Source: an uncultured Maribacter sp. | Lineage (GTDB): Bacteria; Bacteroidota; Bacteroidia; Flavobacteriales; Flavobacteriaceae | NCBI RefSeq assembly: GCF_947500405.1 | Contig: NZ_CANMRY010000002.1 | Location: 1-64,000, forward strand | DNA: 64,000 nt | Reading direction: 5' to 3' | The notes under the pieces: model-generated | Seen by the model: only the letters and a program-made list of their open reading frames with translations | Told to the model about the DNA's origin: nothing | Database searches by the model: none | Shown: piece by piece, positions 16,474 to 26,289 of the stretch | Layout: the number at the start of each line of letters is the position of its first letter | How positions within the stretch are numbered: position 1 is the first letter of the stretch | Position numbers and translations under genes: made by a program

Positions 16474-18780
16474 TTAATTTTTAACAGATTTACTAATTTT
16501 TACTTTTACAGATTTACTAATAGGAGTTCTACTCTTATCTGCATATTGGTTATAAGGCACCACAATATTAGTTTCTGGATAATACGCTGCTATATTTCCT
16601 CTTGGAATTTTATAGGAAATTACTTTAAAGTTATTTGCTGTACGCTCCTTACCGTCATAATAGCTACTAATATTTACTACTTGTAGTTGAGATAATCCAT
16701 GCTCTTTCATATCTTCTGGATTCATAAAAACGACTCTTCTTGCATTGTAAACCCCTCTATACCTATCGTCTAAGCCATATATTGTAGTATTAAATTGGTC
16801 ATGCGAACGTATGGTCATTAATAAAAATTCATCTTTTTCTAAATTATGGTCTGGCAATTTATTAATAGAAATTTGCGCTTTACCATTAGGCAACATACTA
16901 AAATCTAATTCTCTTGCATTATGGGGTAAGTAATACCCTTTCCCTTTAGATCTTTCTTTAGTATTCTCATACCCTTTAATTACTTGATCTATCTTGGTTC
17001 TTATAAGCTCATAATCGCTCGCCATTGTACGCCAAGGCACAGAGTGCGAATCTGTAAAATGAGTTGCAGCAATTTCTGCAATAATTTCTGGCTCACTTTT
17101 AATGGTTCCTGAAGTAGGTTTTAAAATCCCCATAGATTGGCGAACTCTTCCCATACTATTCTCTACTGTAACATAACGTTGTACTCCATCTTTTACATCT
17201 TTTTCTGAACGACCAAAAGTTGGTAACAAAAGAGCTGTTTTACCAGTAACTAAATGCGTTCTATTTAACTTAGTACTTACTTGTACTGTTAAACTACATT
17301 GTTCTATTGCCTCTGCTGTATATTCTGTGTCTGATGCTGCCATTAAAAAGTTACCTCCTAAACACATAAAAAACTTTGCTTTACCTTCATGCATGGCATG
17401 AATAGCCTCTACGGTATCTAAACCTTCTTCTGCAGGTGCATTAAATCCTAAATGCTCTTTAATACGCTTGTTTAACTCTAAGTCTACAAAGTGCATAATA
17501 CCCACACTACGGTCTCCCTGCACATTACTATGACCACGGACAGGGCATGTTCCTGTATTTGGTTTTCCTATTGCTCCTTTTAACAACAGAATATTTACAA
17601 ATTCTTTAATATTCTCTACACCATTTTTATGTTGCGTAAGCCCCATCGCCCAGCAAATAATAATTTTAGAGTTGCTTGCTAGTAATTTTACTGTTTCTTC
17701 AATTTTTTCTTTGCTTATACCACTTAATGTAAGTAACTCTTCTTCATTATAATTTTTTACATCAGCCAATAAAGCATCATACCCTTGAGTATATTTTTCT
17801 ATAAAAGCATGATCAAAAACACCTTTATTCAACTTATCTAAAATGGCTAATCTTTTAATCAACAACTTAGCAATAGCAATATCTTGATTAATTCTTACTT
17901 GTAAATGTATGTCTGCAATATCTTCTCCAGGTCCAAGAACACCTTTAAAATTTTGCGGATTTTTAAAATTTACTAATCCCGCTTCTTCTAGAGGGTTTAT
18001 ACTAATAACCTTACCTCCGTTTTGTTTACATTTTTCTAATGCAGAAAGCATACGAGGATGGTTAGTCCCTGGATTTTGTCCTACAACCATAACCACCTCC
18101 GCTTTATAAAAATCTTCTAAAGTAGCCGAACCTTTTCCCATACCAAGTGTTTCTCCTAAAGCCACACCGCTAGATTCATGACACATATTAGAACAGTCTG
18201 GCATATTATTAGTTCCTAGAGCTCTTGCAAACATGCCGTATAAGAAGGCAGCCTCATTACTAGAACGCCCTGAGGTATAAAAAACAGCTTCGTCTGGAGA
18301 GTTTAATTTTTTTAATTCTTCTGATATTAAAGTATAAGATTCTTCCCAAGTTATTGGTTCGTAATGCACACTGTTTGGTCTAAGAACCATTGGTTCTGTA
18401 ATTCTCCCAAATTTATTTAATTGATAATCCGTAAGTTCTGAAAGTTTTTCTACAGAGTTTTCTTTAAAAAAAGAAGCATCTATTTGTGATGAGGTTGCTT
18501 CATCTGCCAAAGCTTTTACACCATTCTCACAATACTCTGCAAAACTAGATTGTTTTTCTGGTACTGGCCATGCACAGCTAGGGCACTCAAAACCCTTATC
18601 CTGATTCATTTGTAGCAAAGCACCCATGGATTTAACTACACCCATTTCTTTAAAACCATGTTTAAGAGCTTCTTTTACTCCTAACATTCCTGCGGCTTTT
18701 TTCATAGGCTCTCCCAATTTTATATCTAAAAAATCTTGAGACCCTCTTATAGAAACCTTTCTTTTAAAACTTGATGCCAT
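16474..18780 (-). CDS. FdhF/YdeP-family molybdopterin oxidoreductase
   Basis: This 768-residue large protein of the formate-dehydrogenase-alpha-like YdeP family binds a bis-molybdopterin guanine dinucleotide cofactor. An early CPSCAWPVPE block replaces the usual N-terminal Fe-S ligands. The molybdopterin domain includes FYTSGRSSNEAAFLYG, VVGQNPGTNHPRML and CPVRGHSNVQGDRSVG, and the C-terminal cofactor domain includes TIRSHDQFNTTIYGLDDRYRG. There is no twin-arginine signal, so it is probably cytoplasmic. It stands alone, without electron-transfer subunits. A TATTTTTG box lies about 50 bases upstream. It is enclosed by a 102-bp direct repeat. The substrate is uncertain. Confidence 0.88.
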   Translation of the reverse strand: MASSFKRKVSIRGSQDFLDIKLGEPMKKAAGMLGVKEALKHGFKEMGVVKSMGALLQMNQDKGFECPSCAWPVPEKQSSFAEYCENGVKALADEATSSQIDASFFKENSVEKLSELTDYQLNKFGRITEPMVLRPNSVHYEPITWEESYTLISEELKKLNSPDEAVFYTSGRSSNEAAFLYGMFARALGTNNMPDCSNMCHESSGVALGETLGMGKGSATLEDFYKAEVVMVVGQNPGTNHPRMLSALEKCKQNGGKVISINPLEEAGLVNFKNPQNFKGVLGPGEDIADIHLQVRINQDIAIAKLLIKRLAILDKLNKGVFDHAFIEKYTQGYDALLADVKNYNEEELLTLSGISKEKIEETVKLLASNSKIIICWAMGLTQHKNGVENIKEFVNILLLKGAIGKPNTGTCPVRGHSNVQGDRSVGIMHFVDLELNKRIKEHLGFNAPAEEGLDTVEAIHAMHEGKAKFFMCLGGNFLMAASDTEYTAEAIEQCSLTVQVSTKLNRTHLVTGKTALLLPTFGRSEKDVKDGVQRYVTVENSMGRVRQSMGILKPTSGTIKSEPEIIAEIAATHFTDSHSVPWRTMASDYELIRTKIDQVIKGYENTKERSKGKGYYLPHNARELDFSMLPNGKAQISINKLPDHNLEKDEFLLMTIRSHDQFNTTIYGLDDRYRGVYNARRVVFMNPEDMKEHGLSQLQVVNISSYYDGKERTANNFKVISYKIPRGNIAAYYPETNIVVPYNQYADKSRTPISKSVKVKISKSVKN

Positions 18781-18830
18781 AAAACTGTATTATTTATAAA
18801 ATAAAAACGCCTGTTTTTTTTCGTAAAAAT

Positions 18831-18838
18831 CAAAAATA
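18831..18838 (-). promoter_or_regulatory. Candidate -7 box for the YdeP-like gene
   Basis: TATTTTTG on the minus strand matches TAnnTTTG, 51 bases before the start. TTG triplets lie 10 and 13 bases farther upstream, closer than the usual 17-23. Confidence 0.5.
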
Positions 18839-18902
18839 GCAGGGTTTACAACAAATTACTAGACATACACATCATTTCTTTTACAAAACAACACTTCTCT
18901 TC

Positions 18903-19004
18903 TATATTTACAGTATAATAAAAACGAAATAAAAATTTTTCATTTTCATATAGTGTTCTCGTAAAAGAGCTTTGTCTTAGTTGGTAAAGCTCTTTTTAGT
19001 TTTA
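18903..19004 (+). repeat. 102-bp direct repeat, right copy (5' of the oxidoreductase gene)
   Basis: This is the second copy of the element at 16359-16460, with the same hairpin and T tract at its end. The two substitutions fall in the hairpin, where one copy reads GATAGAGC and the other GGTAAAGC. It might be a small RNA gene or a terminator cassette. Confidence 0.85.
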
Positions 19005-19294
19005 TATACCTCTCATACAAGCAAGACATATTTTTAACTTTACAAAGGCAACATTAAGATGAACTTAAGATAACTTTAAGTTAAATATAGATTAACCTTT
19101 TCTTTTGGAATATACTATAGTTTTGAAATGTTCTATTAGGTTAATTAATATATAATTAACGCATTTTAAAACCGGTATTCGTATCGGTTTTATTTTTTTT
19201 ATAGAACATATAATACTTCTTTTTATCATCGTAATATTACGATTATGGGAGCTTTAAAAAAAGTCGAACCTATTAAGTTCGACTTTATAATGTA
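19005..19294. other. Non-coding gap with plus-strand terminator and orphan -7 box
   Basis: This is part of a 514-base stretch without a credible gene. It contains TAGTTTTG (19118-19125), which fits TAnnTTTG, and about 45 bases later a hairpin with a TTCG tetraloop (stem 19168-19177 with 19182-19191) followed by T8. A transcript from about 19132 to 19199 would be about 70 bases with no open frame. The end of the gap holds the terminator of the TM2 gene. Confidence 0.45.
19256..19287 (-). terminator. Terminator of the TM2-domain gene
   Basis: The 10-bp stem AAAGTCGAAC/GTTCGACTTT is followed on the minus strand by a T run and lies just after the stop at 19295. Confidence 0.85.
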
Positions 19295-19792
19295 TTAGAA
19301 CCAAGGTTTTTTACCAATTTGATAGGTGTTGTAAAACTCTTCATCGGATTTGGTTAAATAAATAATACCTTCTATTAAAGGAATTATTCCTGCAAAACCA
19401 CATGTTATAAATGTAGCCACTAATTGTATAATACCTTCTTTAGTGTACCCTAATATAAACTTATGTATTCCTAAAGACCCAATAAATATTGCTAATAAAC
19501 CTGCTAAGACTTTTTTATTTTCCCCGCCTGCAGCACTAAAAGCTTCTTTTGCACTATCTGCAAATTCATTAGCTGTTTTCTTAGCTTCCTCTGCAAAATC
19601 TCCTGCAGCTTCTTTTGCATCTTCTGCAAACTCGCTTGCTTTTTCTTTTGCCTCCCCTGCAAACTCTTTAGCAGATTCTTTTGCTTCTTCAAATTTTTCT
19701 GAAGCATTTTCTCCTATATCTTTTGCTTTATCCTTTGCCGACTCTAAAGCATCTTCTGCTTTATCACCTAAATTTTTGTTTTCTTCTGACAT
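19295..19792 (-). CDS. TM2-domain protein with LEA-like amphipathic repeat region
   Basis: This 165-residue protein has two parts. Residues ~5-95 are an 11-residue-like repeat of Ala, Lys and Glu (for example AEDAKEAAGDFAEEAKK), an amphipathic helix pattern like LEA or apolipoprotein proteins. Residues ~97-165 are a TM2 domain with two membrane helices: KVLAGLLAIFIGSLGIHKF then a GFAGIIPLIEGIIYL helix. I use the ATG at 19792, although an ATG two codons earlier is also possible. It is monocistronic with a strong terminator. The combination suggests a membrane-anchored stress or envelope protein, but the function is not known. Confidence 0.85.
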   Translation of the reverse strand: MSEENKNLGDKAEDALESAKDKAKDIGENASEKFEEAKESAKEFAGEAKEKASEFAEDAKEAAGDFAEEAKKTANEFADSAKEAFSAAGGENKKVLAGLLAIFIGSLGIHKFILGYTKEGIIQLVATFITCGFAGIIPLIEGIIYLTKSDEEFYNTYQIGKKPWF

Positions 19793-20027
19793 TGTCATTT
19801 TAGTTTTTGGTGGTTAATACTATTCTATAAATGTACCAATTATTTTGAATATTAAAGAAGCTATTTATTTATAGTATTATGTAACACTAACAAATTTTAT
19901 ACAAAGCTCATACTTTCCTAAAAAAAAGCACAATTTTAAATACTGATAGGTTTTTTATACCAATTAGAATATAAATAACAATCTAAATACCAAAACATTA
20001 TACTGCATTTTAAATCACCAACAAATA

Positions 20028-20483
20028 TTACTTCTTTAAATTTTTCTCATACAGGAAAATCCAATTCTCTGGTGTTATTTTACCCGCTAACTCCTCGATT
20101 AAACCATACGGTATATCATCTATATACTTAAAACGAATACAACTTTTACCCATATCTAATTTTCTTTTACAATGCTTTGGATACTCCTCTACAAACCAAT
20201 TATAAAGATTATAATCTGCATATATCCCATTATGATATAAAGCAATAAAGTTTTTTTGAGAGGCTAAATTTATAAATGGCAAAGGTAATTTTGGATTACA
20301 ATGATAGCCATCTGGATAGATCGTGTGTGGTACAACATAGCCTAACATTTTATAACTAATGCATTCTAAAAACCCTTTTGGTAAAGTGCTTTTTAAAATA
20401 GTACGAATTTTAGAAACTGCTTCTTTTCTATCTTCTGGTAATCCCTCTATATATTCTTCTGGAGTAGTGGCGCTAGACGTCAT
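20028..20483 (-). CDS. DUF1801-family protein
   Basis: This 151-residue cytoplasmic protein of the DUF1801 (YdhG-like) fold has the typical order: an N-terminal helix with EEYIEGLPEDRKEAV, the ECISYKMLGYVVP strand, a central FINLASQKNFIALYHNG hairpin and a C-terminal helix. Relatives are described as frataxin-like or of unknown function, so I assign no activity. It lies 58 bases downstream of a shorter DUF1801 gene on the same strand, and the two may be cotranscribed. Confidence 0.85.
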   Translation of the reverse strand: MTSSATTPEEYIEGLPEDRKEAVSKIRTILKSTLPKGFLECISYKMLGYVVPHTIYPDGYHCNPKLPLPFINLASQKNFIALYHNGIYADYNLYNWFVEEYPKHCKRKLDMGKSCIRFKYIDDIPYGLIEELAGKITPENWIFLYEKNLKK

Positions 20484-20541
20484 TTTAGAGCAAATTAAAT
20501 GTTACTCTCTAAAGTTACTAAATTTAGAATTTAGTTTATAG

Positions 20542-20889
20542 TTACTTTTCTCTTAAATCTATAGCCATTTGTAGTAACAAATTAAGCTTTTCTATGGCAA
20601 TATCTTTAGTAGGATTTACTCTAAAAATTTTCATTTTTGCTCGTTTTCCAATTTCTAAATCTGAGTGTATAAGTTTATCCCCATCTACAAAAAGAATATA
20701 TGGCTCTGTTGATTTTTTATCTACCCAGAGATAAACAAACATTTTATTATGGTAACAAAAACAGGGCATTCCATATTTTGTAGTCTCCGTTATATTTTCG
20801 CTTTGCTTAAGAATAATATCTCGTAAAGCAAGTAAACAACTCTTATTGGGTTCTTGTTTATTAAAATAAAAATCTTCGCTTTTTTTCAT
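20542..20889 (-). CDS. Small DUF1801-family protein
   Basis: This 115-residue protein also has the DUF1801 fold: NITETTKYGMPCFCYHNKMFVYLW followed by a strand-rich segment and a C-terminal helix. It is shorter than the preceding family member and not a close copy of it. It lies 9 bases downstream of the hydroxyacid dehydrogenase gene, suggesting a shared transcript. The function is unknown. Confidence 0.8.
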   Translation of the reverse strand: MKKSEDFYFNKQEPNKSCLLALRDIILKQSENITETTKYGMPCFCYHNKMFVYLWVDKKSTEPYILFVDGDKLIHSDLEIGKRAKMKIFRVNPTKDIAIEKLNLLLQMAIDLREK

Positions 20890-20898
20890 GAAACTATA

Positions 20899-21837
20899 TT
20901 AACAAAACTCTGCCTGTACTTTATTCACAATAGTTTGGGCTAGTTTTATTTTACTTTCTACTGTCCACCCTGCAATATGTGGCGTTAGTAAAACTTTATT
21001 AGATTTTATTAAATATTGAAAAGCTTCTGGCATATTATCTTCTGAAAACATATTCTCGAAGGAACTCTTTTCATATTCCAAAACATCTAAGCCAGCTCCT
21101 AAAATTTTTTCAGATTCTATAGCTTGTATTAACCCTTCTGTTTTAATACACTTTCCACGTGCCGTATTTAGTATCCAAAATGGTTTATGAAATTGAGATA
21201 TAAAGTCTTCATTTATCATCCCAATAGTTAATTTAGTTTGTGGAACATGTAAACTAAGAACATCTGTTCTCTGTTGCAATTCTAATATTCCCACCTGCCT
21301 AGCATCTTCATTACCTACTCCGCCTTGAATATCATAACATATTACTTCTACATCAAAACCTCTTAGCTTTTTAGCAAATGCTTTTCCCATATTACCATAC
21401 CCAATAATTCCTACAGTTTTCCCATCTAGTTCTATACCTCTATTGCCTTCACGGTCCCATTTTCCAGAACGCACTTCTTTATCTGCACTATTAAGCTTAT
21501 TAAATAAAGACAATAACATTCCTAAGGTGTGTTCCCCAACTGCATTTCTATTTCCTTCTGGGGCAGATGCTAAAAAAATCCCTTTTTGTTTTGCATAGAC
21601 AGTATCTATATTTTCCAAACCAGCACCTAACCTTCCTATAAATTTTAGGTTTGTTGCTTTATCTAAAAACGTTTTATCTATCGTAAATCGGCTTCTAATA
21701 ATAAGCCCATCATACAAATGTAATTTTGCTTCTACTTGCTCTTTGGAAGACGTATAGTCTTCATCATTCTGAAAGCCTAAAGCCGCAAATTGCTCTATTA
21801 TTAATGGGTGATTAATATCTAAATGTAATACTCTCAT
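20899..21837 (-). CDS. D-2-hydroxyacid dehydrogenase (phosphoglycerate dehydrogenase-like)
   Basis: This 312-residue NAD-dependent dehydrogenase belongs to the D-isomer-specific 2-hydroxyacid family. The Rossmann motif GYGNMGKAFAKKLRGF is at about 150-165, and the catalytic Arg (NTARGKCI), Glu and His (LTPHIAGWT) are all present. It is about the length of short SerA proteins and has no C-terminal ACT domain. It could be 3-phosphoglycerate dehydrogenase of serine synthesis, but without serB or serC neighbours the substrate stays open. Small DUF1801 genes follow on the same strand. Confidence 0.88.
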   Translation of the reverse strand: MRVLHLDINHPLIIEQFAALGFQNDEDYTSSKEQVEAKLHLYDGLIIRSRFTIDKTFLDKATNLKFIGRLGAGLENIDTVYAKQKGIFLASAPEGNRNAVGEHTLGMLLSLFNKLNSADKEVRSGKWDREGNRGIELDGKTVGIIGYGNMGKAFAKKLRGFDVEVICYDIQGGVGNEDARQVGILELQQRTDVLSLHVPQTKLTIGMINEDFISQFHKPFWILNTARGKCIKTEGLIQAIESEKILGAGLDVLEYEKSSFENMFSEDNMPEAFQYLIKSNKVLLTPHIAGWTVESKIKLAQTIVNKVQAEFC

Positions 21838-21903
21838 AAATTAAATTTTGGGGTAACTGGTATGCCTTACTATAATTAATAGAGTAAGCTACTGCAAAAA
21901 GGA

Positions 21904-23262
21904 TTAAATTCCTAATACCATTTTGGCAATCCAGAAGTAAATTAGGATTCCAAAAATATCATTACTAGTTGTAATAAAAGGCCCTGTTGCTATTGCTGGG
22001 TCTATTCCTTGTTTATTTAAAAACAATGGCACAAAAGTTCCTATAAGTCCTGCCACAATAATAACCACAACTAATGATGCTGATATAGCAAATGCTGTAT
22101 TTAATTCGCCTTTGGTTACCCAAACAAAAAGAAATAGAAAAAGTGCTAATATAAAACCATTTAAAGCAGCTAAAAGCATCTCTTTTATAAGTCTACTATT
22201 TATACTTCCTTTTACATCGTCGTTTGCTAAACCTTGCACTATAATTGCACTAGATTGTACACCAACATTCCCTGCCATAGCAGCTATTAATGGTGTAAAA
22301 AAGAATAATACTGCGTATTTGTTAAAAGCTTCTTGAAAACCTTCCATAATTAAAAAAGCACCAATACCACCTACAAGTCCTAAAAAAAGCCAAGGCAAAC
22401 GTGCTCTTGTAAGTTCTAAAATACTATCATCTGCCTCTACATCTTGTGTAATACCTGCTGCTAATTGGTAATCTTTATCGGCTTCTTCTTTTAAAACATC
22501 TACAATATCATCAATAGTAATTCTTCCTAATAAAGTTTTATTTTCATCTACAACAGGAATAGCTTCTAAATCATATTTAGACATCACTTTTGCAACATCT
22601 TCTACATTATCTTCTACATTTACATAATCTACATTTGATATGTATATATCGGCAATTTTTTGTTCATTTTTAGCTACGACAAGGTCTTTTAAAGACAATC
22701 TACCCACTAACATTTCTTGCTTATTTACCACATAAACAGAATGCACACGTGTTACTTCTTCTGCTTGGCCTCTTATACGACGTAAACACCCTGCAACTGT
22801 CCAAGTATCATAAACTTTAACTAGCTCTTTTGCCATTAACCCCCCAGCGGTATCTTCTGCATATTTAAGAAGCTCTTTAATCTCTTCTTTGTGCTCTTCA
22901 TCTTCAATATTAGAGATTACTTCTTGCTGGCGTTCTTCAGGTAGTTCTGCAATAATATCTACGGCATCATCTGTATCTAACTCTTCTAATTCTTCTGCAA
23001 TTTCTTTAGAAGATAAGTTTCCTAAAATGGCTTCTCTTAAGTCGTCATCAACCTCCGTTAAAACATCTGAAGTTTTATCACTATCTAATAACTTTATTAA
23101 ATAAGTAGCCTCTTCTGCAGCTAGTTCATTTATTATTTCAGCAACATCGGCATAATGCACCTCATCCAAAAGAGCTTCTAATTGCACATCCTCTTGGCTG
23201 CCAATTAACTGTTCTATTTCCTCTACAAGTTCTTTTGTAAGTTTAAACGGTGTCATTTTCAA
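21904..23262 (-). CDS. mgtE: Magnesium transporter MgtE
   Basis: This 452-residue Mg2+ channel-transporter of the inner membrane has three parts. An N-terminal superhelical domain carries acidic motifs (for example [20 protein letters not shown]). A CBS-domain pair follows at about 140-265 and gates the pore by binding Mg2+. The membrane part has five helices, including [14 protein letters not shown] and [17 protein letters not shown], the conserved pore region. Length is normal. The 5' end overlaps the 3' end of rsmA by 20 bases, so the two are translationally linked in an operon. Confidence 0.95.
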   Translation of the reverse strand: MKMTPFKLTKELVEEIEQLIGSQEDVQLEALLDEVHYADVAEIINELAAEEATYLIKLLDSDKTSDVLTEVDDDLREAILGNLSSKEIAEELEELDTDDAVDIIAELPEERQQEVISNIEDEEHKEEIKELLKYAEDTAGGLMAKELVKVYDTWTVAGCLRRIRGQAEEVTRVHSVYVVNKQEMLVGRLSLKDLVVAKNEQKIADIYISNVDYVNVEDNVEDVAKVMSKYDLEAIPVVDENKTLLGRITIDDIVDVLKEEADKDYQLAAGITQDVEADDSILELTRARLPWLFLGLVGGIGAFLIMEGFQEAFNKYAVLFFFTPLIAAMAGNVGVQSSAIIVQGLANDDVKGSINSRLIKEMLLAALNGFILALFLFLFVWVTKGELNTAFAISASLVVVIIVAGLIGTFVPLFLNKQGIDPAIATGPFITTSNDIFGILIYFWIAKMVLGI

Positions 23263-24115
23263 TCTTCTTAGTCAGGGCAATAAAATCTGCTACTGTTAAT
23301 TGCTCTGGTCGCTTGCCAAAGATAACATCTTCTTTTAGATTATCGGAAAGCGCAAATGGTTTTAAACTATTTCTTAACGTTTTCCTACGTAACCCAAAAG
23401 CAGCCTTTACCACTTTAAAAAGCATAGGAACACTACAATCTAATTTTAAGTTCTCTTTACGTGTTAGGCGTAAAACTCCAGATTGTACTTTTGGCGGAGG
23501 ATTAAAGACATTTGGCTCTACCGTAAATAAATATTCTGCAGTATAAAAAGCTTGTGTTAATACGGATAATATACCATAGATTTTATTCCCCTCTTTAGCA
23601 CATATACGCTCTGCCACTTCTTTTTGGAACATTCCAGAAAACTCTGGCACTTGTTCCCGCATCTCTAACATCTTAAAAACAATTTGCGTAGAAATGTTAT
23701 AAGGAAAATTACCTGTTATTGCAAATTGTTCTTTTCCAAAGAGTTCTTCTATGTTATATTTTAAAAAATCGGCTTCAATTACTTTAAACGTTCCTTTTCT
23801 TTGTTGTAATTCTGGATGTTCTAGTGAAAAATTAGTTTTTAAATACGCTATAGACTCTGTATCTAAGTCTAAGGCTACCAAATCCATTTCTTGTTTTAGT
23901 AAGTGTTTGGTTAAAACTCCAGTACCAGGCCCAATTTCTATAACATTTTTATACCCTTGTAAAGACAATGTATTTCCTATATCATATGCAACACCTTCAT
24001 CTGTTAAAAAATGTTGTCCTAAATGCTTTTTAGCTTTTACAGGGCTTTCTTCTTGCCAGTTTTTTTTAAACTTAGGCTTACCTCCAACATACTTTCCTTT
24101 TCCCTTTCTTGTCAT
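23243..24115 (-). CDS. rsmA: 16S rRNA dimethyladenosine transferase
   Basis: This 290-residue RsmA/KsgA dimethylates two adjacent adenines near the 3' end of 16S rRNA. The hallmark [11 protein letters not shown] appears after a basic N-terminal extension of ~28 residues. The SAM site is [16 protein letters not shown] and the catalytic motif NFPYNIS is near residue 138. The Lys-rich extension is common in Flavobacteria. It is sandwiched between a DUF4286 gene (3-base gap) and mgtE (20-base overlap) in a minus-strand operon. Confidence 0.96.
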   Translation of the reverse strand: MTRKGKGKYVGGKPKFKKNWQEESPVKAKKHLGQHFLTDEGVAYDIGNTLSLQGYKNVIEIGPGTGVLTKHLLKQEMDLVALDLDTESIAYLKTNFSLEHPELQQRKGTFKVIEADFLKYNIEELFGKEQFAITGNFPYNISTQIVFKMLEMREQVPEFSGMFQKEVAERICAKEGNKIYGILSVLTQAFYTAEYLFTVEPNVFNPPPKVQSGVLRLTRKENLKLDCSVPMLFKVVKAAFGLRRKTLRNSLKPFALSDNLKEDVIFGKRPEQLTVADFIALTKKIENDTV

Positions 24116-24118
24116 AGC

Positions 24119-24430
24119 TTAATGTTCGCTTACTATTTCTAACTCTGTTCTAAATGCTACAAATTTACCAGCAAAACGTTTACTACCATCTGATCGCATC
24201 TTTTCTGCATCTTCTTCATAATATTTTTGCAAAGTTTCTTTACTGTCTGTTGTGTATTGTACCGAATAGGTAATACCTCCCATTTCCTCTTCCACCAAAA
24301 CCTTTGTCATTAATGCTTTACTAAACTTCCCTGTTGCAAGCATTTCTGGAATGTGTGTTTCTTTCATCCACACCAACCAATTATTAACAATAGTTTCTTC
24401 TACATTAATTGTAACGTTATATATATACAT
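24119..24430 (-). CDS. DUF4286-family protein
   Basis: This 103-residue protein begins MYIYNVTINVEE and continues with a ferredoxin-like alpha-beta pattern including WLVWMKETHIPEML and YSVQYTTDS, the usual DUF4286 sequence. No catalytic residues are evident. It is conserved next to rsmA and a TPR gene, with spacings of 3 and 6 bases, so it is an operon member of unknown function. Confidence 0.88.
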   Translation of the reverse strand: MYIYNVTINVEETIVNNWLVWMKETHIPEMLATGKFSKALMTKVLVEEEMGGITYSVQYTTDSKETLQKYYEEDAEKMRSDGSKRFAGKFVAFRTELEIVSEH

Positions 24431-24436
24431 GTTTTT

Positions 24437-26221
24437 TTAATTTATAGCGTCTCCACGCAATCTTCTAAAATGTTTTCTTGCAGTAGGAGCGTAATAACTA
24501 TCTTGATAGTTATAAATTATTTTTTCGAACTGTTCTTTTGCTTTCTGCGGCTTGTTTAATTTATTCTCATATAACATACCCAATGCATAATACGCATCGT
24601 CTGCTAAGATTCCTTGGGAATAAAATTCTATTATCTTCTGATAATTAAATTCTGCTTGTTTATATTCTTTTAATTGTTCTAAAAATTGTCCTTGTTTAAG
24701 CAAAGCTTCATCTTCTATTTTTTCTCCTTTATGATTTTCTAAAATATCATTTAAAATTGTAACCGCTTCTTTTGTTTTGTTTTGATATGCTAACAAATCT
24801 GCCCTTGCATATTTCTTTAACGCTATTTGTGTAGAGTCTTCCAAAACATTATCTGAAATTAATAAACTAAGTTGCATAGCATCATTTGCAATGAGCTGTG
24901 AGGCTGAACTTCGCAAAACTTTTAATTGGGTTAATGCCCAATCAAAATCTCCTTTATAAAAGCTTGTTTGTGCAACTTTGAATCTGGCATTTTGCCCAAT
25001 AACATCGTTCTTAAATTTTCTCTGAATTTGAGAGAAATAAATAAGCGCTTCATTAAATTTTTTATTGTAGACTAAAATTTCTCCAAGTGCAAATTTTACA
25101 TAAGCAACAGCCTCTCGGTTTAAAGGTATTTCTAAATAATCTTTTAATATTTTAATTGCAAGACCAGGGGTGTTTTTTTTAAAAGTTAAAAACTTTGCAT
25201 ATGCTATTTGCAATCTAAGTGTTGTGTTCTTAATACCATGAATTTGTAATAGCTCTTTATACTTTTCTTCTACATTATCTAAAGTGCTAGCATCCTCTTG
25301 CTGTAATTGAATGTTTATTAATTGCAACTCAGCGTCTAACCTTGTTGTAGCATCTTCCGTTTCGTCTAAAATAAAATAATAAATTTCTCTTGCTACGTCT
25401 AATTCTCCAACATTATATGCAATATCCGACAGGTCTATTAATCTATTTGTATTTGTCCCCTCTGTTCTTTTAAAAATAGCTTTCTCTTGTCTAAAAGCAC
25501 TTTCATATTGTTTTTGTTTTACAAAAAGCCAACTTAGCAAATCGTTCCAAAGAATATCTGGATTTCTTTGCGCATTTTTTAAAAGGATCTTTTTTAAAAT
25601 TAAATTATTGGCACTAGTCGGTTCTTCTGTAACAAAAGCATCTATATTACGCAAAACATTAGACTTAGAAGTTTTTCCTTCTATGAGCAATGTTAAATAG
25701 GCAACATACATTTTCTCTATATTACCTTGTTCTCCATAAATTCTTGCAAGTTGGTAATTATAATTTAAAGAAGGATTTAGTGTCATTGCCTTCTCATAAG
25801 CTATAATTGCTTTATTAAGCAAGGAATATTTTAGAAACTTAGCTCCTATTCTAGAACCGTAATTAGGGTTTTTACTTAAGAATTTTATTGCTTTATTATA
25901 CTGTGCTTCTGCTTTCTCGTTTTTATTTTGAAGGGAATAGGTATATCCCAAATCTATTATAAAATTTGGTGTTCCATTATTATCTTTTATTTTTTTCTCT
26001 AAAAATGCTTCTGCATCTTCATACCTTTCTAATTGCTGATAACATGCAACTAAACCCTCTATGTAATCTAATCTTCTTGGGTTAGAGTTAGAAAGTTTTT
26101 CATAGAAAACAACGGCCTTATCAAACTCCCCATCATTAAAATACTGCAATGCCAAAAAATCTTCTTGGGCAGATGTCCAGAAAAAACAGCAAGTAAATAA
26201 AAATGTGATAAATACGCGCAA
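24437..26221 (-). CDS. Exported tetratricopeptide-repeat protein
   Basis: This ~594-residue protein has a signal peptide (cleavage after FFWTSAQ) followed by about a dozen TPR-like helix pairs, for example DGEFDKAVVFYEKLSN and CPQ-type repeats near the C-terminus (YKQAEFNYQKIIEFYSQG). It probably works as a periplasmic or outer-membrane scaffold. I place the start at a TTG (26221) because a perfect TATCTTTG -7 box (26236-26243) lies just upstream and inside the longer frame that begins at 26254. The leader would then be about 9 bases. It heads the operon with the DUF4286 gene, rsmA and mgtE. Confidence 0.8.
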   Translation of the reverse strand: MRVFITFLFTCCFFWTSAQEDFLALQYFNDGEFDKAVVFYEKLSNSNPRRLDYIEGLVACYQQLERYEDAEAFLEKKIKDNNGTPNFIIDLGYTYSLQNKNEKAEAQYNKAIKFLSKNPNYGSRIGAKFLKYSLLNKAIIAYEKAMTLNPSLNYNYQLARIYGEQGNIEKMYVAYLTLLIEGKTSKSNVLRNIDAFVTEEPTSANNLILKKILLKNAQRNPDILWNDLLSWLFVKQKQYESAFRQEKAIFKRTEGTNTNRLIDLSDIAYNVGELDVAREIYYFILDETEDATTRLDAELQLINIQLQQEDASTLDNVEEKYKELLQIHGIKNTTLRLQIAYAKFLTFKKNTPGLAIKILKDYLEIPLNREAVAYVKFALGEILVYNKKFNEALIYFSQIQRKFKNDVIGQNARFKVAQTSFYKGDFDWALTQLKVLRSSASQLIANDAMQLSLLISDNVLEDSTQIALKKYARADLLAYQNKTKEAVTILNDILENHKGEKIEDEALLKQGQFLEQLKEYKQAEFNYQKIIEFYSQGILADDAYYALGMLYENKLNKPQKAKEQFEKIIYNYQDSYYAPTARKHFRRLRGDAIN

Positions 26222-26235
26222 GCTAGGATTTTTAT

Positions 26236-26243
26236 CAAAGATA
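26236..26243 (-). promoter_or_regulatory. -7 box of the TPR-rsmA-mgtE operon
   Basis: A perfect TATCTTTG on the minus strand lies 14 bases before the TTG chosen as start. It would fall inside the gene if the farther upstream TTG at 26254 were used. Confidence 0.55.
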
Positions 26244-26289
26244 GATAATATCAAAAGATCTTAAGTGCTATTTAACTGTAGCTTATTTT

